A stretch of DNA of 64,000 nucleotides, taken from contig JAKOUY010000023.1 in the NCBI GenBank assembly GCA_029782355.1, forward strand, positions 124,001 to 188,000, in the 5' to 3' direction. The notes under the pieces are model-generated. The model did no database searches and was not told the DNA's origin. It worked only from the letters and a program-made list of their open reading frames with translations. The translations under genes were made by a program, and so were the position numbers. The DNA comes from Actinomycetes bacterium. GTDB lineage: Bacteria > Actinomycetota > Acidimicrobiia > Acidimicrobiales > Ilumatobacteraceae. Of the stretch, positions 30,075 through 37,668 are shown piece by piece; within the stretch, counting starts at the first letter, position 1; each line of letters begins with the position of its first letter.

Positions 30075-30941
30075 TCACTGGCCGGCGATCACCTGGCGGC
30101 CGAACTCGGCCAACGTCGTCGGCGGGGCGAAGTCGGTGAACCACACGTACCACCGCTCGACGCCGTGGGCCGCCAGGTCGGCGGCGCGCTGGCGGACGGC
30201 CGCCGCATCGCCCACCAGGAGGTCGCGCTGGTAGCCGAACCGCTTGGCCGACAAGGCGGCGACCTCCTCGTGGCGATCCGGGGACGCGACGAAGCCGACC
30301 ATCTGCTGGACGGACACTCGTGCTGCACCCGCCGCGGCGCGCTGCGTGGTCAGCCGGTCGAGGCGGTGCACGGGGACGTTCCACCAGTGGGCATGGCGGT
30401 CGACCAGCTCCATGGTCCGCGGCCCGGTTCCCCCGATGACGACCGGGATCGGCGGACTCGGCACCGGGAGCTGCTGGGCGCCGCGCAGCGAGTGGAACCG
30501 GCCGTCGATGTCGACCGTCTCCCCGGACCACAGTGCCCCCAACACCTCGAGGGTCTCGCCCAGGCGGGTGGTGCGGTCGGCCGGCCGATCGGGACGCACT
30601 CCGAACGCCTCGTACTCCCGGTCCCACGACCCCGAACCGATGCCCAGCTCGAACCGCCCGCCGGAGAGATCCTGCAACGAGGCGCACTGCCGGGCGAGCA
30701 CGGCCGGATGGCGGAACGTGTCGCACAGCACCAGATGGCTGACGTGCAGGGTGTGGGTGTGGGCAGCGACCCAGGTGGCGATGGCGAAGGCCTCGTACAT
30801 CGGCTGCTCGGCCGCCAGGGGTGGCTCGAGGTGGTCCATGAAGGCGATGCCGTGGAACCCGGCCGCTTCGGCTGCCTGGGCGCGGCTGACGATGGCGGCG
30901 GCGTCGAGGCGCATCTGGGGGAGGAACAGGACGTACTGCAT
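30075..30941 (-). CDS. LLM-class flavin-dependent oxidoreductase
   Basis: 288 residues with the bacterial-luciferase-like fold: FLPQMRLDAAAIVSRAQAAE, GFHGIAFMDHLEPP, HPAVLARQCASLQDLSGGRF and GIGSGSWDREYEAFGV, which is the usual LLM/F420 or FMN binding signature. Substrate unknown. TAACGT ends 9 nt before the ATG. It is followed by, and may be co-transcribed with, the NirK-type gene (65-bp gap). Confidence 0.88.
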   Translation of the reverse strand: MQYVLFLPQMRLDAAAIVSRAQAAEAAGFHGIAFMDHLEPPLAAEQPMYEAFAIATWVAAHTHTLHVSHLVLCDTFRHPAVLARQCASLQDLSGGRFELGIGSGSWDREYEAFGVRPDRPADRTTRLGETLEVLGALWSGETVDIDGRFHSLRGAQQLPVPSPPIPVVIGGTGPRTMELVDRHAHWWNVPVHRLDRLTTQRAAAGAARVSVQQMVGFVASPDRHEEVAALSAKRFGYQRDLLVGDAAAVRQRAADLAAHGVERWYVWFTDFAPPTTLAEFGRQVIAGQ

Positions 30942-30950
30942 GGCCCGGCG

Positions 30951-30956
30951 ACGTTA
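30951..30956 (-). promoter_or_regulatory. Probable -10 element (TAACGT) of the LLM gene
   Basis: Minus-strand TAACGT, 9 nt before the ATG at 30941. Confidence 0.45.
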
Positions 30957-30984
30957 CCCATGTGACACCGAGCACGTCCTGGTC

Positions 30985-31012
30985 GGGAACTCATCGATCG
31001 TCGCCGGCGACC
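30985..31012 (+). promoter_or_regulatory. Candidate ECF-sigma promoter of the PCuAC gene
   Basis: GGGAACT, 16 nt, CGACC. The identical bipartite motif with identical spacing is found at 33276-33303 before the anti-sigma gene. The -35-like GGAAC half is typical of ECF promoters. Confidence 0.6.
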
Positions 31013-31051
31013 AGCATGGTTGAGAGCGCCGTCGGCGCGAAGGAGGACGAC

Positions 31052-31612
31052 GTGAACAGGAAGGTGCTGGCGGCGATGGCCGCCGGGCTGATGATGACCG
31101 GCATCGTGGCCTGCGGAGACACGGACAGCGACTCGAGTGCCGCCAAGATCACCGTCGACAAGGCCTGGGCGCGTACCAGCCCGGTGATGGCGGAGACGGG
31201 CGCGGTGTACATGACGCTGACGGCGTCGGCGGCGGACCAGCTGACCAAGGCCGCCGTCGACCCCTCGGTGGCTGCCACCGTCGAGATCCACGAGACCGTG
31301 ACGATGACGCCGGGCGCCGGGACGGCGATGACTGCCGGGACGGCGATGACTGCCGGGACGGCGATGACTGCCGGGACGGCGATGACTGCCGGCACGGGTG
31401 GAGCGATGCCCGGGGCGATGACGATGAAGCCGGTCGCCTCGATCGCCCTGCCCGCCGGGACGGCGGTCGAGCTGAAGCCCGGTGGCTACCACATCATGCT
31501 GTTGAAGCTGGCCAAGCCGCTGGCCACGGGTTCGACCATCAAGGTCACCCTGACGTTCGCCAAGGCGGGCACGATGACCGTCGACGTCCCGGTGCGCGAC
31601 GACGCCCCGTGA
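31052..31612 (+). CDS. PCuAC-type copper chaperone lipoprotein with Met-rich repeat insertion
   Basis: 186 residues from the GTG at 31052 with AGGAGG 5 nt upstream. Lipoprotein signal with Cys21 in GIVAC. The PCuAC/DUF461 pattern is clear: DKAWARTSPVMAETGAVYM, VEIHETV, MKPVASIALPAGTAVELKPG and YHIMLLKL, delivering Cu(I) to cytochrome oxidase or other cuproproteins outside the membrane. Four copies of TAMTAG are inserted between the His-bearing strand and the second Met motif, adding Met residues every six positions. A candidate ECF promoter lies upstream, linking it to the sigma factor at 32712. Confidence 0.9.
   Translation: MNRKVLAAMAAGLMMTGIVACGDTDSDSSAAKITVDKAWARTSPVMAETGAVYMTLTASAADQLTKAAVDPSVAATVEIHETVTMTPGAGTAMTAGTAMTAGTAMTAGTAMTAGTGGAMPGAMTMKPVASIALPAGTAVELKPGGYHIMLLKLAKPLATGSTIKVTLTFAKAGTMTVDVPVRDDAP
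31316..31387 (+). repeat. 18-bp coding repeat, four exact copies
   Basis: GCCGGGACGGCGATGACT repeated four times in frame within the PCuAC gene, encoding AGTAMT units. Exact nucleotide identity implies recent expansion. Confidence 0.95.
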
Positions 31613-31627
31613 TCTGACGATGGTGAT

Positions 31628-31658
31628 GCCCGCCGCCGCACGGTGGTGCGGGGCGGGC
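31628..31658. terminator. Bidirectional hairpin terminator
   Basis: Stem GCCCGCC-CCGCAC / GTGCGG-GGCGGGC with one bulged G and a GGTG loop, between the convergent PCuAC (stop 31612) and cupredoxin (stop 31667) genes. Confidence 0.7.
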
Positions 31659-31666
31659 GTTGCCGG

Positions 31667-32062
31667 TCACGGCTCGACGATCAGGACGAACTGCCCGCCG
31701 TAATGCGTGGTGCACACCCCCTGGAACGTGCCCGGGCGGCGCAGGACCTGCTCCATCGTCTGGTGGGCGCCGATCGAGAACGGGCCGACGGTGTAGGCGA
31801 TGCGATCCTCGTTGATGATCCGCACCGTCTGGCCGACCTTGGCGTACATGACGGGCGGGAAGATCTGGTCGTGGGTGACGATGTTGACCCGCTCGGCGGT
31901 CCCGGCCGGGATCACCCACTGGAAGTCGGCCCGCCCCGGGATGCTGGTCCGTCCGGCCAGCGGGCCGTTGTCGGCGGCGGTCGAGGCGTCCGACCCGCCG
32001 CACGACGTCACCGCCAGCGCCAGCGCGGCCCCGGCCACCCACCGGCGGCGGGCTCGGCTCAC
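31667..32062 (-). CDS. Cupredoxin-like lipoprotein
   Basis: 131 residues, lipobox VTSC with Cys21. A single cupredoxin-like domain follows: MYAKVGQTVRIINEDRIAY, and at the C-terminus GVCTTHYGGQFVLIV. The Cys-x2-His pair is in place for a type-1 site, but the usual first His is a Tyr (RIAYTV) and the axial Met is a Gln, so copper binding may be altered or absent. The GTG start overlaps the SCO1 stop. Third gene of the sigma-SCO1-cupredoxin operon. Confidence 0.75.
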   Translation of the reverse strand: MSRARRRWVAGAALALAVTSCGGSDASTAADNGPLAGRTSIPGRADFQWVIPAGTAERVNIVTHDQIFPPVMYAKVGQTVRIINEDRIAYTVGPFSIGAHQTMEQVLRRPGTFQGVCTTHYGGQFVLIVEP

Positions 32063-32715
32063 GTGGGCGTCCTCGACAGCAGGATCGACAGGTCGTTGGC
32101 GATGTCGGCCGGCGTGACGCCAAAGGCCAGGACGTCGGCCACCTCACCCCGGTCGTCGACGATGAACATCGACCCGGTGTGGACCACCTCGACCTTGCCG
32201 TCGGCGCCGGTGCTGACGTTGTACTCGACGCCGAACCGGTTGGCGACGGCGCGCAACGCGGCGTCGTCGGTGGTCCGCAGGGCGACCGAGCCGGCGACGA
32301 ACCCGTTGACGTACGCCGTCAGGCCCTCGGGTGTGTCGCGCGCCGGATCGACGGTGGCCATGGCCAGCTGGATGCGCGCCGCCTTGGCGTCACCCAAGCG
32401 ATGCAGGGCGTTCTTCAGCGCTGCCAGGCTGGTGGGGCAGACGTCGGGGCAGTTGGTGTAGCCGAAGTAGGCGACGATCAGGTGACCGGAGGGCGGCTGG
32501 TACTCGAACGGCTTGCCGTCGGTCGCCTCCGGCAGGGACAGATCGCCCACCTTGCTGGGTGGCTGCAGGGCGTAGCCGATCAGCTGCTTGGGCTCGTCCG
32601 AGCCACAGGCGGGCAGCCCGACCAGCACGGCCATCAGGATCAGCAGGGCGCGCCACGGCCTCATCACCAGTGGGGTCGTCCGTCGGCCGGCAGCAGTTCC
32701 CGTGGCGCTGGTCAC
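32059..32715 (-). CDS. SCO1/SenC family copper-binding lipoprotein
   Basis: 218 residues from a GTG that overlaps the sigma-factor stop; an internal ATG at about 32664 would give a more compact signal peptide. Lipobox LPAC (Cys37). The thioredoxin-fold copper site is Cys89 and Cys93 in NCPDVCPTS with His180 in EVVHTGSMFIVDD. SCO proteins metallate the CuA site of cytochrome oxidase or act as thiol oxidoreductases. Fits with the PCuAC protein, its usual partner. Confidence 0.92.
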   Translation of the reverse strand: MTSATGTAAGRRTTPLVMRPWRALLILMAVLVGLPACGSDEPKQLIGYALQPPSKVGDLSLPEATDGKPFEYQPPSGHLIVAYFGYTNCPDVCPTSLAALKNALHRLGDAKAARIQLAMATVDPARDTPEGLTAYVNGFVAGSVALRTTDDAALRAVANRFGVEYNVSTGADGKVEVVHTGSMFIVDDRGEVADVLAFGVTPADIANDLSILLSRTPT

Positions 32716-33236
32716 TGCGCCTCGCTGGCTCGCAGGGTGTGGATCAGGTCGGCTCGGGCCCGAGCGACGCGTGAGCGAACCGTGCCGATCGGGCAGCCGA
32801 TGGCCCTCGCCGCCTCGTCGTAGGACAGCCCGAGCAACTGGGTGAGGGCGAACGCCTCGCGCCGGTCGGGGTCCAACCCGGCCAGCAGCTCCTCGATCCC
32901 TGTCGGCCCGGGGGCCTCGGCGGTCCGGGCGATCTGGCGAAGCCGTTCGCCGAGGCGCCGGCGGCGGGTGGCGGTGCGGACGTGATCGGCGCAGACCCGG
33001 CGGGCGATGCTGAGCAGCCACGGCAGGACCGGGGCATCACCCCGGTAGCTCGGGAGCGAGCGCAGGGCTCGCAGGTAGGTCTCCTGGGCCAGGTCGTCGG
33101 CAACCGCCGGACCGCCCAACACCCGGCACAGCCGCCACACCGCCGGCTGGGTCCGCCGGACCAACTCGGCCGTCGCACCACCGTCGCCCTCGACCGATGC
33201 GGCCACGAGCGCAGCGAGCGGATCGATCGAACGCAT
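32712..33236 (-). CDS. ECF-family RNA polymerase sigma factor
   Basis: 174 residues. Region 2 includes GGPAVADDLAQETYLRAL and APVLPWLLSIARRVCADHVR; region 4 includes ALTQLLGLSYDEAARAIGC and GTVRSRVARARADLI. It is first in an operon with SCO1 and the cupredoxin-like lipoprotein, and divergent from a zinc-finger membrane protein that is its likely anti-sigma. The shared upstream motif at 33276 and 30985 suggests it drives that gene and the PCuAC gene, that is, a copper or envelope regulon. CATACT ends 7 nt before the ATG. Confidence 0.92.
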   Translation of the reverse strand: MRSIDPLAALVAASVEGDGGATAELVRRTQPAVWRLCRVLGGPAVADDLAQETYLRALRSLPSYRGDAPVLPWLLSIARRVCADHVRTATRRRRLGERLRQIARTAEAPGPTGIEELLAGLDPDRREAFALTQLLGLSYDEAARAIGCPIGTVRSRVARARADLIHTLRASEAQ

Positions 33237-33275
33237 CACCCTCAGTATGCCGCTGAGCCGGCCAGGTCCCCGGGT

Positions 33276-33303
33276 GGGAACTGGCGGCCGGGCCGGAGCG
33301 ACC
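33276..33303 (+). promoter_or_regulatory. Candidate ECF-sigma promoter of the anti-sigma gene
   Basis: GGGAACT, 16 nt, CGACC, then 8 nt to the GTG start, so the transcript would be nearly leaderless. Same motif and spacing as at 30985-31012. Confidence 0.6.
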
Positions 33304-33311
33304 TGACTCTC

Positions 33312-33971
33312 GTGCAGTGCGTTGCCTACCAGGAAGCGATCTCGGCGGTGGCCGATGGCGAGGCGGCCCCGATCGACGAGCGTCTGGTGGCCGCCCACCT
33401 GCTGCGGTGCCCGGCCTGCACCGAGTACCGCGACGGCATCGAGCGAACCCGGCGTCCGATGCGCCTCGGGGTGGCCGTGTCGCCGCCGGATCTGTCGGCG
33501 CGGGTGAGCGCCCGCCAGGCGGTCGACGAGCGCCGCGCCGTGGCCCGGGTGGCGCGGTGGGGACTGCTGGCGGTCGCCGGGCAGATCCTGGTGTTCTCCG
33601 TGCCGTCGTTGCTGGGCGCCGAGCAGGGTGCCTCGGCCCACGCCGCCCGCCACCTCGGTGCCTTTACCGCGGCGTTCGCCGTCGGCTTGCTGGCGGTCGT
33701 GGTCCGCCCGGCTCGGGCCAGAGCGATGTTGCCGGTCGCCGGGGTGCTGTCCGGAGCGCTGTTGATCACCGCCGTCGTCGACCTGGTGGGCGGGCACGTG
33801 CCCTTCGCCGGGGAGATCACCCACCTGCCGGAGATGGCCAGTTGGGTGCTGCTGTGGGTGCTGCAGCGCCCCCTCCGGCCGTTGCCGGCTGCCGGTGCCG
33901 ACCAGATCGAACGGTCGCGCGCCGCCCTGCGCGCCGTCGACGGATCGGGGCGGCGGTCGGAGACCGCCTGA
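33312..33971 (+). CDS. Zinc-finger membrane anti-sigma factor
   Basis: 219 residues, GTG start. The N-terminal zf-HC2 motif is His29-x3-Cys33-x2-Cys36 (AHLLRCPAC), the ZAS signature that binds ECF sigma factors. Four TM helices follow at about 77-97, 110-129, 135-158 and 170-187, ending in a short cytoplasmic tail. Membrane location implies an envelope or extracytoplasmic copper/redox signal. Divergent from the sigma gene across 75 bp. Confidence 0.85.
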   Translation: MQCVAYQEAISAVADGEAAPIDERLVAAHLLRCPACTEYRDGIERTRRPMRLGVAVSPPDLSARVSARQAVDERRAVARVARWGLLAVAGQILVFSVPSLLGAEQGASAHAARHLGAFTAAFAVGLLAVVVRPARARAMLPVAGVLSGALLITAVVDLVGGHVPFAGEITHLPEMASWVLLWVLQRPLRPLPAAGADQIERSRAALRAVDGSGRRSETA

Positions 33972-33978
33972 GGCCCGA

Positions 33979-33984
33979 TAGCGT
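33979..33984 (+). promoter_or_regulatory. Probable -10 element (TAGCGT) of tRNA-Cys
   Basis: 28 nt before the mature 5' end of the tRNA, giving a short 5' leader. Confidence 0.4.
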
Positions 33985-34012
33985 CTGTCGCGCACCGGAC
34001 CCGTCCGGTGGT

Positions 34013-34084
34013 GGCGACGTGGCCGAGTGGCTGAGGCAAGGGACTGCAAATCCCTCCACATGGGTTCGATTCCCATCGTCGCCT
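34013..34084 (+). tRNA. tRNA-Cys (anticodon GCA)
   Basis: Acceptor stem GGCGACG/CGTCGCC, D arm GCCGAGTGGCTGAGGC, anticodon stem AGGGA/TCCCT with loop CTGCAAA (anticodon GCA), T arm ATGGGTTCGATTCCCAT, discriminator U. 72 nt; the 3' CCA is not encoded, unlike in the tRNA-Gly of this window. Confidence 0.96.
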
Positions 34085-34150
34085 CGAACATCGCCCCCGG
34101 GCGCGGTGTCGCCGAGCCGGGCGTGGTGGTGATCGTCGGGACGGCGGGCA

Positions 34151-34156
34151 TAGCCT
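34151..34156 (+). promoter_or_regulatory. Probable -10 element (TAGCCT) for the gene at 34163
   Basis: TAGCCT ends 6 nt before the GTG start. Confidence 0.55.
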
Positions 34157-34162
34157 CGCCGG

Positions 34163-35104
34163 GTGCATCCGTTGTTCGATCCCCGCACCAATCGAGTGAG
34201 TCGCGATCTCGGGGTGGACATCCCCATCGTCCAGGCGCCGATGGGCTGGATCGCCCGCAGCCCGTTGGCCAGTGCGGTCTCGGCGGCCGGCGCCTGCGGG
34301 ATCATCGAGACGTCGTCGGGTGAGCTGGACGTCATCCGCGAGGAGATCGCCGCGATGCGCCGGCTGACCGATCGGCCCTTCGGCGTCAACATCGCCCAGG
34401 CATTCGTGCGCGATCCCGGCATCGTCGACTTCGTGGTCGAGCAGGGTGTCCGCTTCGTGACCACGTCGGCCGGCTCTCCCACCCGGTACACCGCGCCCTT
34501 GAAGGCGGCCGGGCTGACCGTCTATCACGTGGTGCCCACGCTGGCCGCGGCGCGCAAGGCGGTGGACGCCGGCGTCGACGGCCTGGTCGTGGAGGGCGGC
34601 GAGGGCGGGGGGTTCAAGAGCCCGACCCCGGTGTCGACGATGGTCCTGCTGCCCCTGGTGCGCGAGCACGTCGACGTGCCGCTCATCGCCGCCGGCGGCA
34701 TCACCGACGGGGCGACGATGGCCGCGGCCTTCGCCCTCGGCGCCGAGGGGGTCCAGATGGGCACGCGGATGGTGGCCTGTGCCGAGTCGCCGATCCACCG
34801 CAACTGGAAGGCGGCGATCGTCGAGGCGGCCGAGACCGACACGCTGTTCCTCAACGAGCGGCACTCGCCGGCCCTGCGGGCGTTGCGCACGGCGCGCACC
34901 GAGTCGCTGCGCGACCGGACCGACAACGTGTTCGCCGACTTCGGCGACCGCGCCGGCCTGTACGAGCGCGGCGAGATGGAGGCGGCCATCCCGCTGTGCG
35001 GTCAGGTTGCCGGGCGGATCACCTCGGTCGAGCCGGTGGCCGAGGTCGTCGCCCGCACGGTTGGCGAGTTCGCCGCGACGATCGCCCGGCTCAGCGGGCG
35101 GTGA
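34163..35104 (+). CDS. Nitronate monooxygenase-family flavin oxidoreductase
   Basis: 313 residues, GTG start. FMN-dependent TIM barrel of the 2-nitropropane dioxygenase/NMO family: IPIVQAPMGWIARSPLASAV, GVNIAQAF, VVEGGEGGGFKSP, PLIAAGGITDG and GAEGVQMGTRMV, the phosphate-binding signature. Members oxidise nitronates or act as enoyl reductases or NADH:quinone reductases. No neighbour tells which. It converges on the sugar transporter operon with a 24-bp gap. Confidence 0.87.
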   Translation: MHPLFDPRTNRVSRDLGVDIPIVQAPMGWIARSPLASAVSAAGACGIIETSSGELDVIREEIAAMRRLTDRPFGVNIAQAFVRDPGIVDFVVEQGVRFVTTSAGSPTRYTAPLKAAGLTVYHVVPTLAAARKAVDAGVDGLVVEGGEGGGFKSPTPVSTMVLLPLVREHVDVPLIAAGGITDGATMAAAFALGAEGVQMGTRMVACAESPIHRNWKAAIVEAAETDTLFLNERHSPALRALRTARTESLRDRTDNVFADFGDRAGLYERGEMEAAIPLCGQVAGRITSVEPVAEVVARTVGEFAATIARLSGR

Positions 35105-35128
35105 CGCCGCACCGCACCCGGAGGTTGG

Positions 35129-36175
35129 TCAGGCGTTGGCCTTGGTGACCAGCTCGCCCTTGATGGTGATGACCGGCTGCGGCGCGGTGCCCGAGTCGAG
35201 CAGGGCGACGATGGCATCGAGGGCGGCCTTGGCGATGCCCTTCCAGTCCTGGCTGACCGTGGCCACCCAGGTCTTGCCCTCCTTGATGGCCGCCCGGGCG
35301 AAGTCCTGCCCGTCGACGCCCACGACGAACACGTCGTTGCGCTTGGCCTCCTGGGTGGCCTGGTAGGCCCCATCGGCCGAGGCGTCCCACGCCGCGTACA
35401 CGCCGGTGATCTTCCCGGCCGGGTACTTGTTCAGCCAGTCGAGCACGGTCTTCTTGGCGAACCCGGTGGAGTCCTGCGGGTCGCCCTGGACGTCCTCCAG
35501 CACGGTGATGCCCTTGTCCTTGAACAGCTTGCGGGCCGCCGCGCCACGGAGCCGGACCGGCTCGAACGGGTCGAAGTTGATGATGCCCACCGAACCCGTC
35601 CCGCCCATGGCGTCGATCAGCGCCTGAGCGCTGGTGGTCCCGAGGAAGTCGTTGTCGGAGGTGACGTTGGCGGTGACCCCGTCGGCGGTGCCGGCGTCGA
35701 GGCCGAACACCGGGATCTTCGCCGCCTTGGCCTTGGCCAGCCCGGCGCTGTAGTTCTTCGGGTCGCCCATCCCGAGGACGATGACGTTGACCTTCTGGGA
35801 GACGGCGGCCTCCATCTCGGTGTTCACCGCGGCGTCGTCGTTCTTGGTGTCCTTCATCGTCACGGCGAAGCCGGCGGCCTTGGCGTCGGCCATGAAGGCA
35901 TCGACCACCTCCTTGGTGGCCGGCTGGGCCGAGTAGTACGGCGAGATGATCGCGATCGTCCGGCCGGAGGCGCTCGACGACGCCGCCGTGCCCGATGCGG
36001 CCGTCGTTCCCGACGAGGCCGACGTCGACGGAGTGGTTGCTGCGGTCTTCTTCTTGTCGTCGCCGCAGGCGGCGAGGATGATCGAGCCGAGGACACCGGC
36101 ACCGCCGGTGATCAGCAGCTGACGGCGACTGACCGGGCGGAGCGGGGTGGACGGCTGGTGATCGGGGGTGGTCAT
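35129..36175 (-). CDS. Sugar ABC transporter substrate-binding lipoprotein (ribose/RbsB family)
   Basis: 348 residues. Signal SRRQLLITGGAGVLGSII with twin Arg17-18 and lipobox LAAC (Cys37) suggests Tat export and lipidation. After a Ser/Thr linker the periplasmic-binding-protein fold of the pentose family begins (RTIAIISPYYSAQPATKEVV); GIINFDPFEPVRLRG, VYAAWDASADGA and VGVDGQDFARAAIKEGK line the ligand cleft. Four-base ATGA overlap with the kinase gene upstream and CAGGAGG before the ATG. Last gene of the transporter operon. The ligand is unknown; a pentose, deoxypentose or polyol is likely from the neighbours. Confidence 0.9.
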   Translation of the reverse strand: MTTPDHQPSTPLRPVSRRQLLITGGAGVLGSIILAACGDDKKKTAATTPSTSASSGTTAASGTAASSSASGRTIAIISPYYSAQPATKEVVDAFMADAKAAGFAVTMKDTKNDDAAVNTEMEAAVSQKVNVIVLGMGDPKNYSAGLAKAKAAKIPVFGLDAGTADGVTANVTSDNDFLGTTSAQALIDAMGGTGSVGIINFDPFEPVRLRGAAARKLFKDKGITVLEDVQGDPQDSTGFAKKTVLDWLNKYPAGKITGVYAAWDASADGAYQATQEAKRNDVFVVGVDGQDFARAAIKEGKTWVATVSQDWKGIAKAALDAIVALLDSGTAPQPVITIKGELVTKANA

Positions 36176-37668
36176 CGGGATCCCTCCTGCGGTTTCCGGG
36201 CGAGCTGGTCGTCCTGTTGTAGCTGGTCGGCACGCAGCTGTCCCAGTCGAATAAAGGTTGCGGCGAGGTCGCCGGTCAACGAGTCGACGATCGGCGCCAG
36301 GCGACGGTGGGCGGTGTGGTGGTCGTGGCGCGGCCGGTGGACTTCTGGAGACGGGTTGCGGCCGGCGTCGGCGACGGTGTGGCCGTCGACGCTCGACCAC
36401 GCGCCGAGCAGGGCGGCGTGGTGGTCGTCCACGGCCGACACCGGCACGCCGAGGACGTCGGCGAGGATCTGCAGGCAGACGGGCGAGGCGCTGAGGCCAC
36501 CGCTCGCCAGCATGGCCGGCGGTCGCTCGGCCACCACGGTGCCGGCGGCGCGCACCGCGTGGGCGATCCCTTCGTACACCGCCGCGGCGATGGTGGCCGG
36601 CCCGGTCGAGCGGCGGACCCCGATCAGCACACCGGTGGCCATCGGGTCGGCGTGGGGGGCCCGGCGCCCGTCGAGGTGCGGCAGGAAGGCGACGCCGTCG
36701 GCCGCGGCGCAGGTCGACGCCGCCAGCGAGTCGAGGGTGGCGTGGTCGGCGCCGCCCAACAGGGCCCGTCGAGCCCAGTCGGCGGCGGCGCCGGCGGTCA
36801 GCAGAGGAGCGGCGGCGACCCAGTGCCGCGGCGAGCGACCCGGCAGCCAGATGGCGGGCGTGGCCCGCCGCTCCGAACTGGCCGCGGCGACCCAGCCGGA
36901 GGTGCCCAGGTAGACGTACGGCTGGTCGAGCGCCGGCCCGACCACGCCGAGCGTCGTCGCCACGGCATCGCCCGGGCCGTGGACCACCGGGATCCCGGGG
37001 GGTAGCCCCAACTCGCCCGCCGGTCCCCCGAGCAGGGTGCCGACCGGCTGCCCTGGATCGATCAGCTGCGGGACGGGGATGCCGACCGTGTCGACGATCG
37101 GCGTCCACCATCGCCCGGCACGGACGTCGTACAGGCCGGTGGTCGCCGCCGTACTGGGGTCGCACACCGCCCGGCCGGTGAGCCGGTGGACCAGCGCCGA
37201 GTGCCCGCCGAACAGCACGACCTCGGTCGCCGCGGCCCGACGGGGATCATGGGCGGTCAGCCACCGCCACTTGGCAGCCAGGTTGGTGGCGTCGGGATCG
37301 CTGCCGATGGCCTCCGACCACCCGCCCACCGCAGCCGCCAGTTCGTCGTGCTCGGCGGCGGCGCGCTGGTCGCTGTACAGGATCGCCGCGCCGAGCGCAC
37401 CGCCGCGACCAATCGGGACGAGGTCCTGCATCTGACCGGTGAGGGCGATCCCGGCCGGCTGCGCCGGGCCGAGCTGGCGGACCGCCTCGACCAGCGCCGA
37501 CCACCACGTCGTCGGGTCCTGCTCGGCCCAGCCCGGCTCCGGCGTCGCCGTCGGATAGCCGGCGCTGGCGACCCGGTCGATCCGCCCGCCAGGGCCGACG
37601 AGGGCGACCTTGAGCGCCGTCGACCCGGCGTCGACGGCCAACCATGGCCCGGCCGCGCTCCCGGTCAT
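36172..37668 (-). CDS. FGGY-family carbohydrate kinase (xylulokinase-like)
   Basis: 498 residues. N-terminal ATP-fold motif WLAVDAGSTALKVALV, then ALTGQMQDLVPI and HGPGDAVATTLGVV; the C-terminal FGGY domain has MLASGGLSASPVCLQILADVL. The first half resembles xylulokinases (AEQDPTTWW), which phosphorylate ketopentoses at C5. It is inserted between the permease and the binding-protein genes with ATGA overlaps on both sides, so it acts on the transported sugar or a product of it. The final ~60 residues are His/Gln-rich and atypical. Confidence 0.87.
   Translation of the reverse strand: MTGSAAGPWLAVDAGSTALKVALVGPGGRIDRVASAGYPTATPEPGWAEQDPTTWWSALVEAVRQLGPAQPAGIALTGQMQDLVPIGRGGALGAAILYSDQRAAAEHDELAAAVGGWSEAIGSDPDATNLAAKWRWLTAHDPRRAAATEVVLFGGHSALVHRLTGRAVCDPSTAATTGLYDVRAGRWWTPIVDTVGIPVPQLIDPGQPVGTLLGGPAGELGLPPGIPVVHGPGDAVATTLGVVGPALDQPYVYLGTSGWVAAASSERRATPAIWLPGRSPRHWVAAAPLLTAGAAADWARRALLGGADHATLDSLAASTCAAADGVAFLPHLDGRRAPHADPMATGVLIGVRRSTGPATIAAAVYEGIAHAVRAAGTVVAERPPAMLASGGLSASPVCLQILADVLGVPVSAVDDHHAALLGAWSSVDGHTVADAGRNPSPEVHRPRHDHHTAHRRLAPIVDSLTGDLAATFIRLGQLRADQLQQDDQLARKPQEGSR

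Noticed and set aside
34013-34084. tRNA-Ser reading of the tRNA at 34013
   Set aside because: The variable arm is short (five bases) and the anticodon loop CTGCAAA gives GCA; discriminator U fits tRNA-Cys.
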